From assembly GCA_023145595.1 (NCBI GenBank), contig JAGLDM010000242.1, positions 1 to 20,745 on the forward strand: DNA of 20,745 bases, read 5' to 3'. Position 1 is the first letter of the stretch. Each line of letters starts with the position of its first letter. The notes under the pieces are model-generated. The model made no database searches and was not told where the DNA came from. It saw nothing but the letters and a program-made list of their open reading frames with translations. A program made the position numbers and the translations under genes. Source of the stretch: Flavobacteriaceae bacterium (lineage in GTDB: Bacteria; Bacteroidota; Bacteroidia; Flavobacteriales; Flavobacteriaceae). Shown here in pieces: positions 7,429 to 15,570 of the stretch.

Positions 7429-8684
7429 AGGTTTTAATAATTACATATTATTGGCCGCCTGCAGGTGGAAGCGGAGTTCAGCGTTGGTTGAAGTTTGTAA
7501 AGTATTTTCGAAATTTCGGGATTGAGCCAGTTATTTATACTGTTGAAAATCCGAATTATGCGTTGGAAGATGAAAGTTTGTTAAAAGACATTCCTGATGG
7601 AATTGAAGTTTTAAGGCAACCGATTTGGGAACCAAATAATTTAATGGGGAACAAAAAGCAAACAAGTGCTGGTTTTTTGAATTCAAGCCCGAGTTTAGTC
7701 GGAAAAGTTTTGCAATACATTCGCGCGAATTATTTTATTCCTGATGCTCGTAAATACTGGATAAAACCTTCCGTTGAATTTCTTTCAGAATATTTAGAGA
7801 AAAACCAAATTGATGTGGTGATTTCTACAGGCCCACCACACAGTATGCACTTAATAGGATTGGGCCTTAAAAAGAAATTGGGCATTAAATGGATATCCGA
7901 CTTTAGAGATCCATGGACAGAGATTGATTATTTCCATCAGTTACCATTAACCGAAAAATCAATTAAGAAGCATCAAAAATTGGAACAGGAAGTTCTTGAA
8001 AATTCCGATTCGGTAATTGTTGTTGGAGAAACCATGAAACAGAATTTTTCAACATTCAATTCAAACATTCATGTGATTACAAATGGTTATGACACTGAAC
8101 TTAAAACAGAAAGTGTTGAACTCGATAAAAAGTTTAGTTTAACTCATATTGGTTTGATGAATGAAGATCGAAATCCGAGTGTGTTATGGAAAGTATTGTC
8201 TGAAATAGCAGTTTCCAATAAAAATTTCTCAAGTGATTTAGAAATAAAGTTGATAGGGAAAGTATCCAAAGTGTGTCTAGATGAATTGGATAACAATAAT
8301 TTAGGTAAAAATCTAAATTTAATAGATTACTTGGCTCATAATGAGGTGCAATTGCACCAAAGATCTGCACAGGTGTTATTGCTTGCCATTAATGATGTGC
8401 CGAGTGCAAAGGGAATTATAACAGGTAAAATATTTGAATATTTGGTTGCCAAACGTCCGATATTGGCTATTGGACCTGTAGATGGAGATTTGGCACAAAT
8501 CTTAAACGACACAGATTCTGGAGTTATCATTGATTTTAAAAATGCGGTTTCGCTAAAATCAACTATTTTAGAACTTTATAAAAAGTATAAAAATGAATCA
8601 TTAAAAGTAAATTCAAAAAACATAGAACAGTTTCATAGAAAAAACTTAACCGAAAAATTGAGTAAACTAATTAAAGCCATTTAA
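7425..8684 (+). CDS. Glycosyltransferase, GT-B fold, TTG start
   Basis: This is a 419-residue glycosyltransferase. It begins MKVLIITYYWPPAGGSGVQR, a characteristic N-terminus of a flavobacterial GT4-like group, with the glycine-rich loop next to WLKFVKYF. The first domain ends with VVISTGPPHSMHLIGLGLKK and WISDFRDPWTEIDYF. The second contains THIGLMNEDRNPSVLWKVL and GKIFEYLVAKRPILAIGPVDGD, matching the family-1 donor-binding end. The start is TTG at 7425. It overlaps the preceding stop as TTGA, no ATG lies nearby, and the frame is closed by a stop at 7413-7415 just upstream. The usual family N-terminus begins exactly here. The stop overlaps wecB by one base (TAATG). Donor and acceptor sugars are unknown. 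Confidence 0.88.
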   Translation: MKVLIITYYWPPAGGSGVQRWLKFVKYFRNFGIEPVIYTVENPNYALEDESLLKDIPDGIEVLRQPIWEPNNLMGNKKQTSAGFLNSSPSLVGKVLQYIRANYFIPDARKYWIKPSVEFLSEYLEKNQIDVVISTGPPHSMHLIGLGLKKKLGIKWISDFRDPWTEIDYFHQLPLTEKSIKKHQKLEQEVLENSDSVIVVGETMKQNFSTFNSNIHVITNGYDTELKTESVELDKKFSLTHIGLMNEDRNPSVLWKVLSEIAVSNKNFSSDLEIKLIGKVSKVCLDELDNNNLGKNLNLIDYLAHNEVQLHQRSAQVLLLAINDVPSAKGIITGKIFEYLVAKRPILAIGPVDGDLAQILNDTDSGVIIDFKNAVSLKSTILELYKKYKNESLKVNSKNIEQFHRKNLTEKLSKLIKAI

Positions 8685-9766
8685 TGAAAAAAATAGTAAC
8701 CATTTTAGGGGCAAGACCACAATTTGTAAAAGCGGCAGTTTTGAGTCGAGTGATTTCAAATCACAACGATTTGGAGGAGGTAATTGTACATACTGGTCAG
8801 CATTACGATGCTAATATGAGTGACGTTTTCTTTGAAGAAATGGAGATTCCGAGCCCTAAATACAATTTAGAGATTCACGGTTTAGGACATGGTGCTATGA
8901 CGGGGCAAATGATGGAGAAAATAGAGGCTGTTTTAAATTTAGAAAAACCGGATTCTGTTGTGGTTTTTGGAGATACTAATTCGACCATAGCAGGTGCTTT
9001 AACAGCGAAGAAATTACATATAAAAGTCATACATATTGAGGCTGGGTTGCGTTCGTTTAATATGGAAATGCCAGAAGAAATCAATCGTATTTTAACCGAT
9101 CGAATTTCAGATTTATTGTTATGCCCAACGGATACGGCAATACATAATTTGCGAGACGAGGGTTTTGATAATTTACCAATTACTGTTGTGAAATCGGGAG
9201 ATATAATGAAGGATGCAGTTAACTTTTATAGCAAAACTTCTGCGGAAAAATCCTCAATTATTTCTGATTTGAATTTAACTTCGAATAATTTTGTTTTAGC
9301 AACCATTCACCGCCAAGAAAACACCGATAATCTGTCAAAATTAAAGTCGATTTTTGAAGGGTTAGAGTCTATTTCAAAAAGAAAAAAAGTAGTGATGCCA
9401 TTGCATCCTCGGACTAAAAAAATATTAGAGAGCCATAATTTGAGGTATGATATTGCTTTTATAGATCCAATAGGGTATTTTGATATGCTCGAATTATTAA
9501 AGCATTGTAATTTGGTAATTACAGATAGTGGTGGATTGCAAAAAGAGGCTTTTTTTAATAAAAAGCATTGTATTATTGCTCGTGAAGAAACGGAGTGGAT
9601 TGAATTGGTAACAAATGGATTTGCAAAAATAATTGGTTCAGATTCTGCTGAAATGAAATTGACATTTGAAATGTTTCAAAACTCAAAAATTGACTTTTCG
9701 ATGAACTTGTATGGAGATAAGGTGGGAGAAAATATCTATTCAGAAATAACAAAACTTTTAAATTAA
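8684..9766 (+). CDS. wecB: UDP-N-acetylglucosamine 2-epimerase (non-hydrolysing)
   Basis: WecB interconverts UDP-GlcNAc and UDP-ManNAc in the cytoplasm, supplying ManNAc or a derivative for surface glycans. Its 360 residues match the family length. The motifs appear in order: LGARPQFVKAA with Arg11 and Lys16; VHTGQHYDANMSD; VFGDTNSTIAGAL with Asp97; HIEAGLRSFNMEMPEEINR with Glu119 and Glu131/132; ATIHRQENTDN with His209; LHPRTKK; and TDSGGLQKEAF, which binds the UDP moiety, followed by REETEWIEL. The active-site residues known in bacterial epimerases are therefore all present. No ManNAc dehydrogenase (wecC) follows, so either ManNAc itself is used or oxidation is encoded elsewhere. The gene is coupled to its neighbour by a TAATG overlap. 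Confidence 0.95.
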   Translation: MKKIVTILGARPQFVKAAVLSRVISNHNDLEEVIVHTGQHYDANMSDVFFEEMEIPSPKYNLEIHGLGHGAMTGQMMEKIEAVLNLEKPDSVVVFGDTNSTIAGALTAKKLHIKVIHIEAGLRSFNMEMPEEINRILTDRISDLLLCPTDTAIHNLRDEGFDNLPITVVKSGDIMKDAVNFYSKTSAEKSSIISDLNLTSNNFVLATIHRQENTDNLSKLKSIFEGLESISKRKKVVMPLHPRTKKILESHNLRYDIAFIDPIGYFDMLELLKHCNLVITDSGGLQKEAFFNKKHCIIAREETEWIELVTNGFAKIIGSDSAEMKLTFEMFQNSKIDFSMNLYGDKVGENIYSEITKLLN

Positions 9767-9771
9767 TCACC

Positions 9772-11232
9772 TTGGGAATTGTCTTAAAACAATCATTTAG
9801 AAATACGCTAATTCTTATTGTAGGATTTGCTGTTGGTGGTGTAAATGCATTGTTTTTATACACTAAGTTTTTGGAGGGTGAGTATTATGGATTAATTATT
9901 TTCTTGTTATCGTCATCGGTGTTGATTTTACCATTAGTAGTATATGGAATGCAGCATGCCGTAGTTAAATATTTTTCTTCTTACAACTCTAAATCAGAAA
10001 GAGACAGTTTGCTTTCATGGTCTGTAATTGCGCCTATTTTTATAATTATTCCAATCGGATTTATAGGAACCGTTTTTTACGAAGCCATATCAACAGCACT
10101 TTCTTTAAAAAACGAATTGATAAAAGAGTACGCCTATTTAATCTTTCTAGTGGCTGTTTTTATGGGCTATTTCGAAGTGTTTTATGCTTGGACAAAAGTG
10201 CAGATGGATTCTGTATTTGGAAATTTTATCAAAGAAGTTTTTGCTAGGGTAGGAGTCACAATTTTACTATTTAGTGTTTATTATAAGTGGATAGATACAA
10301 ATCAATTTATCTATGGTGTAGTGATCATTTACTTTCTTAGAATGTTACTTATGAAGATCTACGCACTCTCGATTTACATGCCTAAATTCACATTAAAAAT
10401 CCCACATAACTTTAAAGAAGTGTTACATTATTCGATGTATTTAATTTTGGCAGGATCAGCTGGTTCAATTCTATTAGAAATTGATAAATTTATGATTCCG
10501 CAAGTCGAAAAACTAGCAGAATTGGCCTATTATTCTGTGGGTGTTTTTATAGCATCTACTATTGGTATTCCGAATAGAGCAATGCAGCAAATTACGAATC
10601 CGATTACTGCAAAAGATTTGAATAGCAATGATATGGAGGCGGTTGAAAAACTGTATAAACAAAGTTCAATTAATTTATTATTGATTGGTGGTTTGTTGTT
10701 TTTGCTGATTAATTTGAATATCAGCGATATGTATTTAATAATAAACGAGCCAAATTATTCTGTGGCTGTTTGGGTAGTATTAATGATTTCTATTTCTGAA
10801 TTATATAAATTAGCTTTGGGAACCAACGGTGCTATTTTAACAAACTCTAAATACTACAAAATATTCTTTTATTTCTCCTTGGCAATGGCAGGAACTGTCA
10901 TTGTTTTGAATCATTATTTGATTGAACTTTTAGGAATTAATGGAGCCGCATTGGCAACTTTAATTACCATATTAATATTCAACACCATCAAAGTGTTTTA
11001 TATAAAATCAAAGTTGAATATGCAGCCTTTTACAAAGAAAACGATTGCTGTTTTAGGGATTATTGTGCTGTTATTTGGCCTCTTTTATTTTGTGGAATTG
11101 CCTTTTAATCCGTGGATAAATATTATTGTAAAAAGCGGAATTATTACGGTTGTTTTTACAGTAACAATCTATTTTTCAAAAATATCAACAGAAGTAAATG
11201 AGTTGATTGAAACGTACTTGTTGAAAAAATAA
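9772..11232 (+). CDS. Wzx-like polysaccharide flippase (MATE/MOP superfamily), TTG start
   Basis: This 486-residue polytopic inner-membrane protein has about 12-14 hydrophobic helices along its whole length. It begins MGIVLKQSFRNTLILIVGFAV, then NALFLYTKFLEGEYYGLIIF, the usual opening of flavobacterial polysaccharide or O-antigen export proteins. A central loop carries GSILLEIDKFMIPQ and SVGVFIASTIGIPNRAMQQI, and the C-terminal part has LLGINGAALATLI; all are typical of this superfamily. It would flip lipid-linked oligosaccharide across the inner membrane. The start is TTG at 9772, five bases after wecB. The frame has no ATG upstream before a stop at 9718-9720, and the first internal Met would remove the first two helices. 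It closes the glycan operon and converges with the next gene 12 bases away, with no clear hairpin terminator between them. Confidence 0.88.
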   Translation: MGIVLKQSFRNTLILIVGFAVGGVNALFLYTKFLEGEYYGLIIFLLSSSVLILPLVVYGMQHAVVKYFSSYNSKSERDSLLSWSVIAPIFIIIPIGFIGTVFYEAISTALSLKNELIKEYAYLIFLVAVFMGYFEVFYAWTKVQMDSVFGNFIKEVFARVGVTILLFSVYYKWIDTNQFIYGVVIIYFLRMLLMKIYALSIYMPKFTLKIPHNFKEVLHYSMYLILAGSAGSILLEIDKFMIPQVEKLAELAYYSVGVFIASTIGIPNRAMQQITNPITAKDLNSNDMEAVEKLYKQSSINLLLIGGLLFLLINLNISDMYLIINEPNYSVAVWVVLMISISELYKLALGTNGAILTNSKYYKIFFYFSLAMAGTVIVLNHYLIELLGINGAALATLITILIFNTIKVFYIKSKLNMQPFTKKTIAVLGIIVLLFGLFYFVELPFNPWINIIVKSGIITVVFTVTIYFSKISTEVNELIETYLLKK

Positions 11233-11244
11233 CGACCTGTTTTC

Positions 11245-11760
11245 TTAAATATCGTAATCGTCAATATTTTCAAAATTGTTCATATCATCGAAAGCATCGT
11301 TAAGACCATCATTTTCTTGATCGAATTCATCCAAAGAAAATTCTGCGGTAAATTCCTTTTCAGGTGCGGCTTCTGGAGCATCACCAAAAGAAAAAACGAT
11401 TTTTGGAAGGGTTTCTTCTGTAGTGTCTTTAATTTCAGAAACTTCAATAAAGAATGTCCACATTGCCATAAAATCATAAACATAAATGAGTTTATCGCCT
11501 TCTTTAATTAAAGTGTCTTTAAGGATGAAATTTTGCATTGAAGTTGAATCTCCATCCTCAGACATGTCAAATAGTGGAATTTCTTCACCTTGATTCCAAT
11601 CTTGATCTGTACGGTAAAAAGAAGCCATTTCTTGTCCGTTAAAACCAAAGGCATTAGCTATAGAGGCATGCAGTGTTTCTAAATTATTAGAGCCGTCAAT
11701 TAAAACATCTCTAATCACATCTTTTTTTACATCGAGTATGGCTCTTATCTTGTAAATCAT
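11245..11760 (-). CDS. pRiA4b ORF-3-like family protein
   Basis: This 171-residue, probably cytosolic protein belongs to the plasmid pRiA4b ORF-3-like family (also called IS1096 TnpR-like passenger). It starts MIYKIRAILDVKKDVIRDVL, a ubiquitin/ferredoxin-like beta strand and helix pattern. LHASIANAFGFNGQEMASF follows, then the family core DTLIKEGDKLIYVYDFMAMW. The tail from about residue 135 is very acidic (FDQENDGLNDAFDDMNNF and beyond) and likely disordered. Chromosomal members are common in Bacteroidota and need not signal a mobile element. The family has no settled function. The gene is transcribed alone, divergent from the thioesterase gene (74-base gap). Confidence 0.85.
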   Translation of the reverse strand: MIYKIRAILDVKKDVIRDVLIDGSNNLETLHASIANAFGFNGQEMASFYRTDQDWNQGEEIPLFDMSEDGDSTSMQNFILKDTLIKEGDKLIYVYDFMAMWTFFIEVSEIKDTTEETLPKIVFSFGDAPEAAPEKEFTAEFSLDEFDQENDGLNDAFDDMNNFENIDDYDI

Positions 11761-11777
11761 TCATTGAAATTATAGTG

Positions 11778-11785
11778 CAAAAATA
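11778..11785 (-). promoter_or_regulatory. Candidate -7 box for the pRiA4b-like gene
   Basis: The minus strand reads TATTTTTG, an exact TAnnTTTG match, 17 bases before the ATG at 11760. No convincing -33 box at standard spacing was seen. Confidence 0.4.
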
Positions 11786-11834
11786 CTGTTTAAAGTTTGA
11801 AAGTAGTATTTTTACAAGCAAATAATTTGATTTT

Positions 11835-12257
11835 ATGGACGCGCAAAAAACCTTAATTTTTTTAAATGAGCATATCGTTAAAGGAACTTTAATGGAGACA
11901 TTAGATATAAAATATGTTGAGGTTGGAGTAGATTATGTAGTGGCAGAAATGCCGGTGAATTCACGAGTTCATCAACCTGCAGGATTATTACATGGTGGCG
12001 CAACTGCTGCTTTGGCAGAAAGTACAGGGTCGGCAGCATCTCATTTATTTGTAGATATAGAGAAGTATGAAGTGAGAGGTTTAGAAATTACGGCAAATCA
12101 TGTAAGAAGTGTGAAAAGTGGAGTTGTGCGAGCCACTGCACGTCCTATCCATAGAGGGAAAACAACACATTTATGGGAAATAAAAGTAACGGATGAAGAA
12201 GGTCAGTTAATCTCGATTTGTAAATTAACCGCAATTTTGATTCCTAAAAAAAAATAA
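11835..12257 (+). CDS. menI: Hotdog-fold thioesterase, likely DHNA-CoA hydrolase (MenI-like)
   Basis: This 140-residue hotdog-fold acyl-CoA thioesterase has the segment HQPAGLLHGGATAALAESTG (about residues 46-65). It closely follows the E. coli YdiI/MenI active-site helix, with the HGG motif at 53-55 and Glu62 as the probable catalytic carboxylate. The downstream strand pattern (VRGLEITANHVRSVKSGVV, RPIHRGKTTHLWEIKV) also fits the YdiI/PaaI family. MenI hydrolyses 1,4-dihydroxy-2-naphthoyl-CoA, a step in menaquinone synthesis. The location directly upstream of menF and menD in the same direction supports that role. A broader acyl-CoA thioesterase of PaaI type remains possible from sequence alone. 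The start is ATG at 11835; the gap to menF is 52 bases. Confidence 0.85.
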   Translation: MDAQKTLIFLNEHIVKGTLMETLDIKYVEVGVDYVVAEMPVNSRVHQPAGLLHGGATAALAESTGSAASHLFVDIEKYEVRGLEITANHVRSVKSGVVRATARPIHRGKTTHLWEIKVTDEEGQLISICKLTAILIPKKK

Positions 12258-12309
12258 TGAATGCCTCGTTTTGTTAGGGAAGGGGTTTATTGTTAAAAGT
12301 GATTGAAGA

Positions 12310-13350
12310 GTGAAAAAATTAAGAGATACTATTTTAAAAGCACTACAAAATGATTTTCCTTTTGTAGTGTATAGGAAGCCAAGTACCACTAAAATATTAG
12401 GTGTGTTTCAAAGGTGCGCTACCTCAGAAGTTGTTGAAGAACTGGATGAGGAAGGGTTTTTATTTGCGCCTTTTGATGATTCTGGTGAATCGTTTATAAT
12501 TCCTTTTAAAAATGCTAATAAAATAAATTTCGAACAAGTTTCTATAGAAATAAATACTTCCAATCCCGAAACTCCATCAGATGAAAATAAAAAACAACAT
12601 ATATCTTTAGTTGAGTCGGGAATAGATTTTATTAAAAAATCAAAAGTTGAAAAGGTTGTTTTGTCTCGTAAAGAAGAAGTGAATATTCATGATTTTAACG
12701 AGGTGTCAACTTTTATGAAATTGTGTAATTGCTACCCGAATGCTTTTGTTTATTTATGGAATCACCCAAAAACAGGTATGTGGATGGGAGCATCACCAGA
12801 ACGTTTGTTGTCAATAGATGATCGTAAATTTAAAGTAATGGCATTGGCTTCTACTCAAGAATATAAAGGAGATTTAGAAGTGAATTGGGGAGCAAAGGAG
12901 AAAGAAGAACATCAATATGTGGTAGATTATATTGCTGCTAAGATTCAAAACTTTGATCTTTCCATTTCGGAAACATATACGGTTAAGGCAGGAGATTTAT
13001 TGCATTTACGGGCAGATATTTCTGGAGTTATTCCGTTTGGAGTTAAGTCAAAAGAAACATTGATAAAAGTATTACACCCAACGCCTGCAATCTGCGGATT
13101 GCCAAAAGAAGAGTCAAAACTATTTATTTTAGAAAACGAAAATTACAATCGAGAATACTACACAGGTTATTTAGGAGAATTGAAAAAGGATTCAACTGAT
13201 TTATTCGTAAATTTAAGATGTATGAAAGTTGATTTGAAAAATAAAAAAGTCAATATTTACGTGGGTGGCGGAATTACAAAAGATTCAAATTCAGAAAAAG
13301 AGTGGTTAGAGACGGTTGCAAAAACAGGGGTGATGAAAAAGGTGCTTTAA
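12310..13350 (+). CDS. menF: Isochorismate synthase MenF, GTG start
   Basis: MenF converts chorismate to isochorismate, the committed step to menaquinone. Its 346 residues are shorter than E. coli MenF (about 430), as is common in flavobacteria where the N-terminal region is reduced. The C-terminal chorismate-binding domain is clear: VEKVVLSRKEEV with Lys115 as the candidate general base; MWMGASPERLL; AKEKEEHQYVVDYI with Mg-binding Glu200; LHPTPAICGLPKE; NREYYTGYLGEL with Glu282; and IYVGGGITKDSNSEKEW. The segment usually read as AGT in this superfamily is AST here (residues 180-182). The start is GTG at 12310. An in-frame TGA lies two codons upstream and the next Met is deep in the domain, so GTG is well supported. 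Confidence 0.93.
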   Translation: MKKLRDTILKALQNDFPFVVYRKPSTTKILGVFQRCATSEVVEELDEEGFLFAPFDDSGESFIIPFKNANKINFEQVSIEINTSNPETPSDENKKQHISLVESGIDFIKKSKVEKVVLSRKEEVNIHDFNEVSTFMKLCNCYPNAFVYLWNHPKTGMWMGASPERLLSIDDRKFKVMALASTQEYKGDLEVNWGAKEKEEHQYVVDYIAAKIQNFDLSISETYTVKAGDLLHLRADISGVIPFGVKSKETLIKVLHPTPAICGLPKEESKLFILENENYNREYYTGYLGELKKDSTDLFVNLRCMKVDLKNKKVNIYVGGGITKDSNSEKEWLETVAKTGVMKKVL

Positions 13351-13377
13351 TCCCAATTTAAAATTCATTTCTTTACG

Positions 13378-13385
13378 TACCTTTG
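13378..13385 (+). promoter_or_regulatory. Candidate -7 box before menD
   Basis: TACCTTTG matches TAnnTTTG exactly and sits 20 bases before the menD ATG, inside the 55-base menF-menD gap. It may give menD and the downstream gene their own promoter besides read-through from menF. No clear TTTG box lies at the -33 position. Confidence 0.45.
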
Positions 13386-13405
13386 TGCCAGATTAAAACT
13401 TCTGA

Positions 13406-15061
13406 ATGCCACAATTTCCCAAAAATGAATTAGCCCAACTAGTAATTGCCTCATGCGTGGCAAATACTGTAGATCAGGTGGTTATTTCTCCTGGGTCTAG
13501 AAATGCTCCTTTAACTATTGGCTTTGCCAATCATCCAGATATAAAAGCGTATAGTATTGTAGATGAGAGGAGTGCGGCTTTTTTTGCTTTAGGTATCGCA
13601 CAGCAAACTCAAAAACCGGTTGCTGTTGTTTGTACTTCGGGTTCTGCATTGTTAAATTATTATCCGGCGATTTCAGAAGCGTTTTATAGTCATATTCCGT
13701 TGATAGTTATTTCGGCAGATCGCCCAAAAAACATGATAGATATTGGTGATGGTCAAACCATACGTCAAGAAAATGTATTTGGAAATCATATCTTGAGTTC
13801 TGTAAATTTGGGAATTGATTCAAAAGAAAATCAAAATAAATTAAAAGAGGCTTTTAAAAAATCAATTCAACAAAGAGGACCGATTCATATTAATGTTCCT
13901 TTTGACGAGCCATTGTATGAAGTGGTTGATGCGATGATGAAAATTGAGCCGTCAGAAATTGAAAATATAGATATTCCTTTAGATGTAGATGAATTACAAA
14001 AATTTGCAAATATCTGGAATGCTTCTTCTAAAAAGATGGTATTGCTTGGGACATCTTTTCCAGATGAATTATTACAAGTACAATTAAATAAAATTATTAA
14101 AGACGATTCGGTAATTGTATTGACAGAATCGACTTCAAATGTACACCATGTAAACTTTATTAACGGAATTGACAAAATAATTTTTACGTTGGATGATGAA
14201 GCACTGGCAGAATTAAAACCTGAAATTTTATTAACGTTTGGTGGAATGATTGTTTCTAAAAAAGTGAAGCAGTTTTTACGGAAATATCAGCCTAAGCACC
14301 ATTGGCATGTTGATTTACATAGAGCCTTTGATACATTTTTCTGTTTGTCGAATCATTTTAAAGTTTCGCCACAATTGTTCTTTAGTCAGTTTTTCTTTTT
14401 AACAGAAGATAGAGAAAGTGATTATCAAAGTAAATGGTTAAACATTAAAAAAGCAAGGACTAATGCTCATCAAAAGTTTTTGGATGCGTGTGATTATTCT
14501 GATTTAACGGTGTTTGAATCAGTGTTAAATTCTGTTCCAGATCATTCGCAATTGCAATTAAGTAATAGTTCTATTATTAGATATTCTCAGTTGTTTGATT
14601 TGAATCCGACTCTAAAAGTTTTTTGCAATAGAGGAACAAGCGGAATTGATGGTAGCACAAGCACTGCTATAGGAGCAGCATCAATTTCAGGAAATAAAAC
14701 GGTTTTTATTACAGGTGATATTAGTTTCTTTTATGATAGTAATGCACTTTGGAATCAGCATATAAAATCTGATTTTAGAATCATTATTATCAATAATAAT
14801 GGAGGTGGAATTTTTAAGTTTATTCCAGGACCAAAGGAAACCAATGCATTGTCTTATTTTGAAACTCCGCATGGTTTAACAGCAAAGCATTTGGCAAAAA
14901 TGTATGGGCTTGAATATATAAATGCAAGTAATATAGAAGAGGTTGAGATTACTTTGAAAAATTTCTATCAAGATTCTGAAAAACCAAAAATATTGGAAAT
15001 ATTTACGTCAAGTAGTCAAAATGATTTAATTTTAAAATCATATTTTAAAACATTAAAATAA
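13406..15061 (+). CDS. menD: SEPHCHC synthase MenD (ThDP enzyme)
   Basis: MenD is 2-succinyl-5-enolpyruvyl-6-hydroxy-3-cyclohexene-1-carboxylate synthase. It joins 2-oxoglutarate, decarboxylated on thiamine diphosphate, to isochorismate, the step after MenF in menaquinone synthesis. The 551 residues match the family. The N-terminal Pyr domain shows VISPGSRNAPLTIGF and VDERSAAFFALGIA; Glu54 is the conserved ThDP-activating glutamate, and TSGSALLNYYPAISEA follows. The PP domain has FCNRGTSGIDGSTSTAIGA and then the ThDP/Mg motif, from GDISFFYD (Gly437-Asp438) to NNNGGGIF (Asn463 on), about 28 residues apart as expected. The ATG at 13406 is the natural start, directly before NELAQLVIASCVA, which matches other MenD starts. 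Confidence 0.97.
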   Translation: MPQFPKNELAQLVIASCVANTVDQVVISPGSRNAPLTIGFANHPDIKAYSIVDERSAAFFALGIAQQTQKPVAVVCTSGSALLNYYPAISEAFYSHIPLIVISADRPKNMIDIGDGQTIRQENVFGNHILSSVNLGIDSKENQNKLKEAFKKSIQQRGPIHINVPFDEPLYEVVDAMMKIEPSEIENIDIPLDVDELQKFANIWNASSKKMVLLGTSFPDELLQVQLNKIIKDDSVIVLTESTSNVHHVNFINGIDKIIFTLDDEALAELKPEILLTFGGMIVSKKVKQFLRKYQPKHHWHVDLHRAFDTFFCLSNHFKVSPQLFFSQFFFLTEDRESDYQSKWLNIKKARTNAHQKFLDACDYSDLTVFESVLNSVPDHSQLQLSNSSIIRYSQLFDLNPTLKVFCNRGTSGIDGSTSTAIGAASISGNKTVFITGDISFFYDSNALWNQHIKSDFRIIIINNNGGGIFKFIPGPKETNALSYFETPHGLTAKHLAKMYGLEYINASNIEEVEITLKNFYQDSEKPKILEIFTSSSQNDLILKSYFKTLK

Positions 15062-15067
15062 TATAGT

Positions 15068-15487
15068 ATGAGTTACAAAGTAGGAGATAAGGTTGATTTA
15101 GTAATTGGGAGACTATCTCGATTGGGATTTACAGTTTTAATAGATAAGGATGTAGAAGGGCTGCTTTACAAAAATGAACTTTATGTAAAACTTGCCGAGG
15201 GTGATGAAAAAGTAGGTTTTATTAAAAAAATTCGTGAGGATGGAGGAATTGATGTGAGTTTGCAGCCTATAGGTTTCAAAAAAACCTTGGTTAAAAATGA
15301 AATCAAACTTTTGGACGAACTTAAAAAGAAGGAAGGCTTTATAGCATTACACGATAAAAGCAGTCCAGATGATATAAAACATCAAATGAACATGAGTAAA
15401 AAAGCATTTAAAAGTGCTATTGGCGGCTTGTATCGTTTAAAATTAATCACTTTAGAGGATGACGGAATCCACTTAGTTGAATATTAG
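15068..15487 (+). CDS. Short CvfB/YitL-like RNA-binding protein (S1-like plus winged helix)
   Basis: This 139-residue cytosolic protein begins MSYKVGDKVDLVIGRLSRLG and continues FTVLIDKDVEGLLYKNEL, an S1-like OB-fold strand pattern (about residues 1-62). From about residue 75, HDKSSPDDIKHQMNMSKKAF and AIGGLYRLKLITLEDDGIHL form a helix-turn-helix and wing pattern. This S1 plus winged-helix pair corresponds to the C-terminal half of CvfB (YitL), whose full form has about 280 residues with extra S1 domains. The protein is therefore a short form of the family, or half of a gene reduced long ago; the clean ATG start at 15068 and six-base gap to menD argue for a working gene. CvfB proteins bind RNA and affect virulence regulation in staphylococci; the role here is unknown. 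The downstream gene converges. Confidence 0.75.
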   Translation: MSYKVGDKVDLVIGRLSRLGFTVLIDKDVEGLLYKNELYVKLAEGDEKVGFIKKIREDGGIDVSLQPIGFKKTLVKNEIKLLDELKKKEGFIALHDKSSPDDIKHQMNMSKKAFKSAIGGLYRLKLITLEDDGIHLVEY

Positions 15488-15542
15488 TAAAACCTTATCT
15501 AAAAGACTAAAATATGTGTTTAAAATAACAAGTTGCTCCGAA

Positions 15543-15570
15543 GGTAATATTAAAATTATTAATATTCACC
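15543..15570. terminator. AT-rich inverted repeat between convergent genes
   Basis: GGT-AATATTA, a 7-base loop and TAATATT-C-ACC form a 10-bp stem with one bulged base. It overlaps the stop codon of the minus-strand hydrolase and lies 56 bases after the plus-strand CvfB-like gene. Position suits a shared terminator, but the stem is AT-rich and the U-tract is poor in both directions. Confidence 0.3.

Noticed and set aside
11233..11244. Terminator between the convergent flippase and pRiA4b-like genes
   Set aside because: The gap is only 12 bases and no stem-loop can be formed there.
11245..11760. Mobile element suggested by the name 'IS1096 TnpR-like' for this family
   Set aside because: There are no transposase genes, inverted repeats or target duplications around it. 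Chromosomal copies of this family are ordinary in Bacteroidota.
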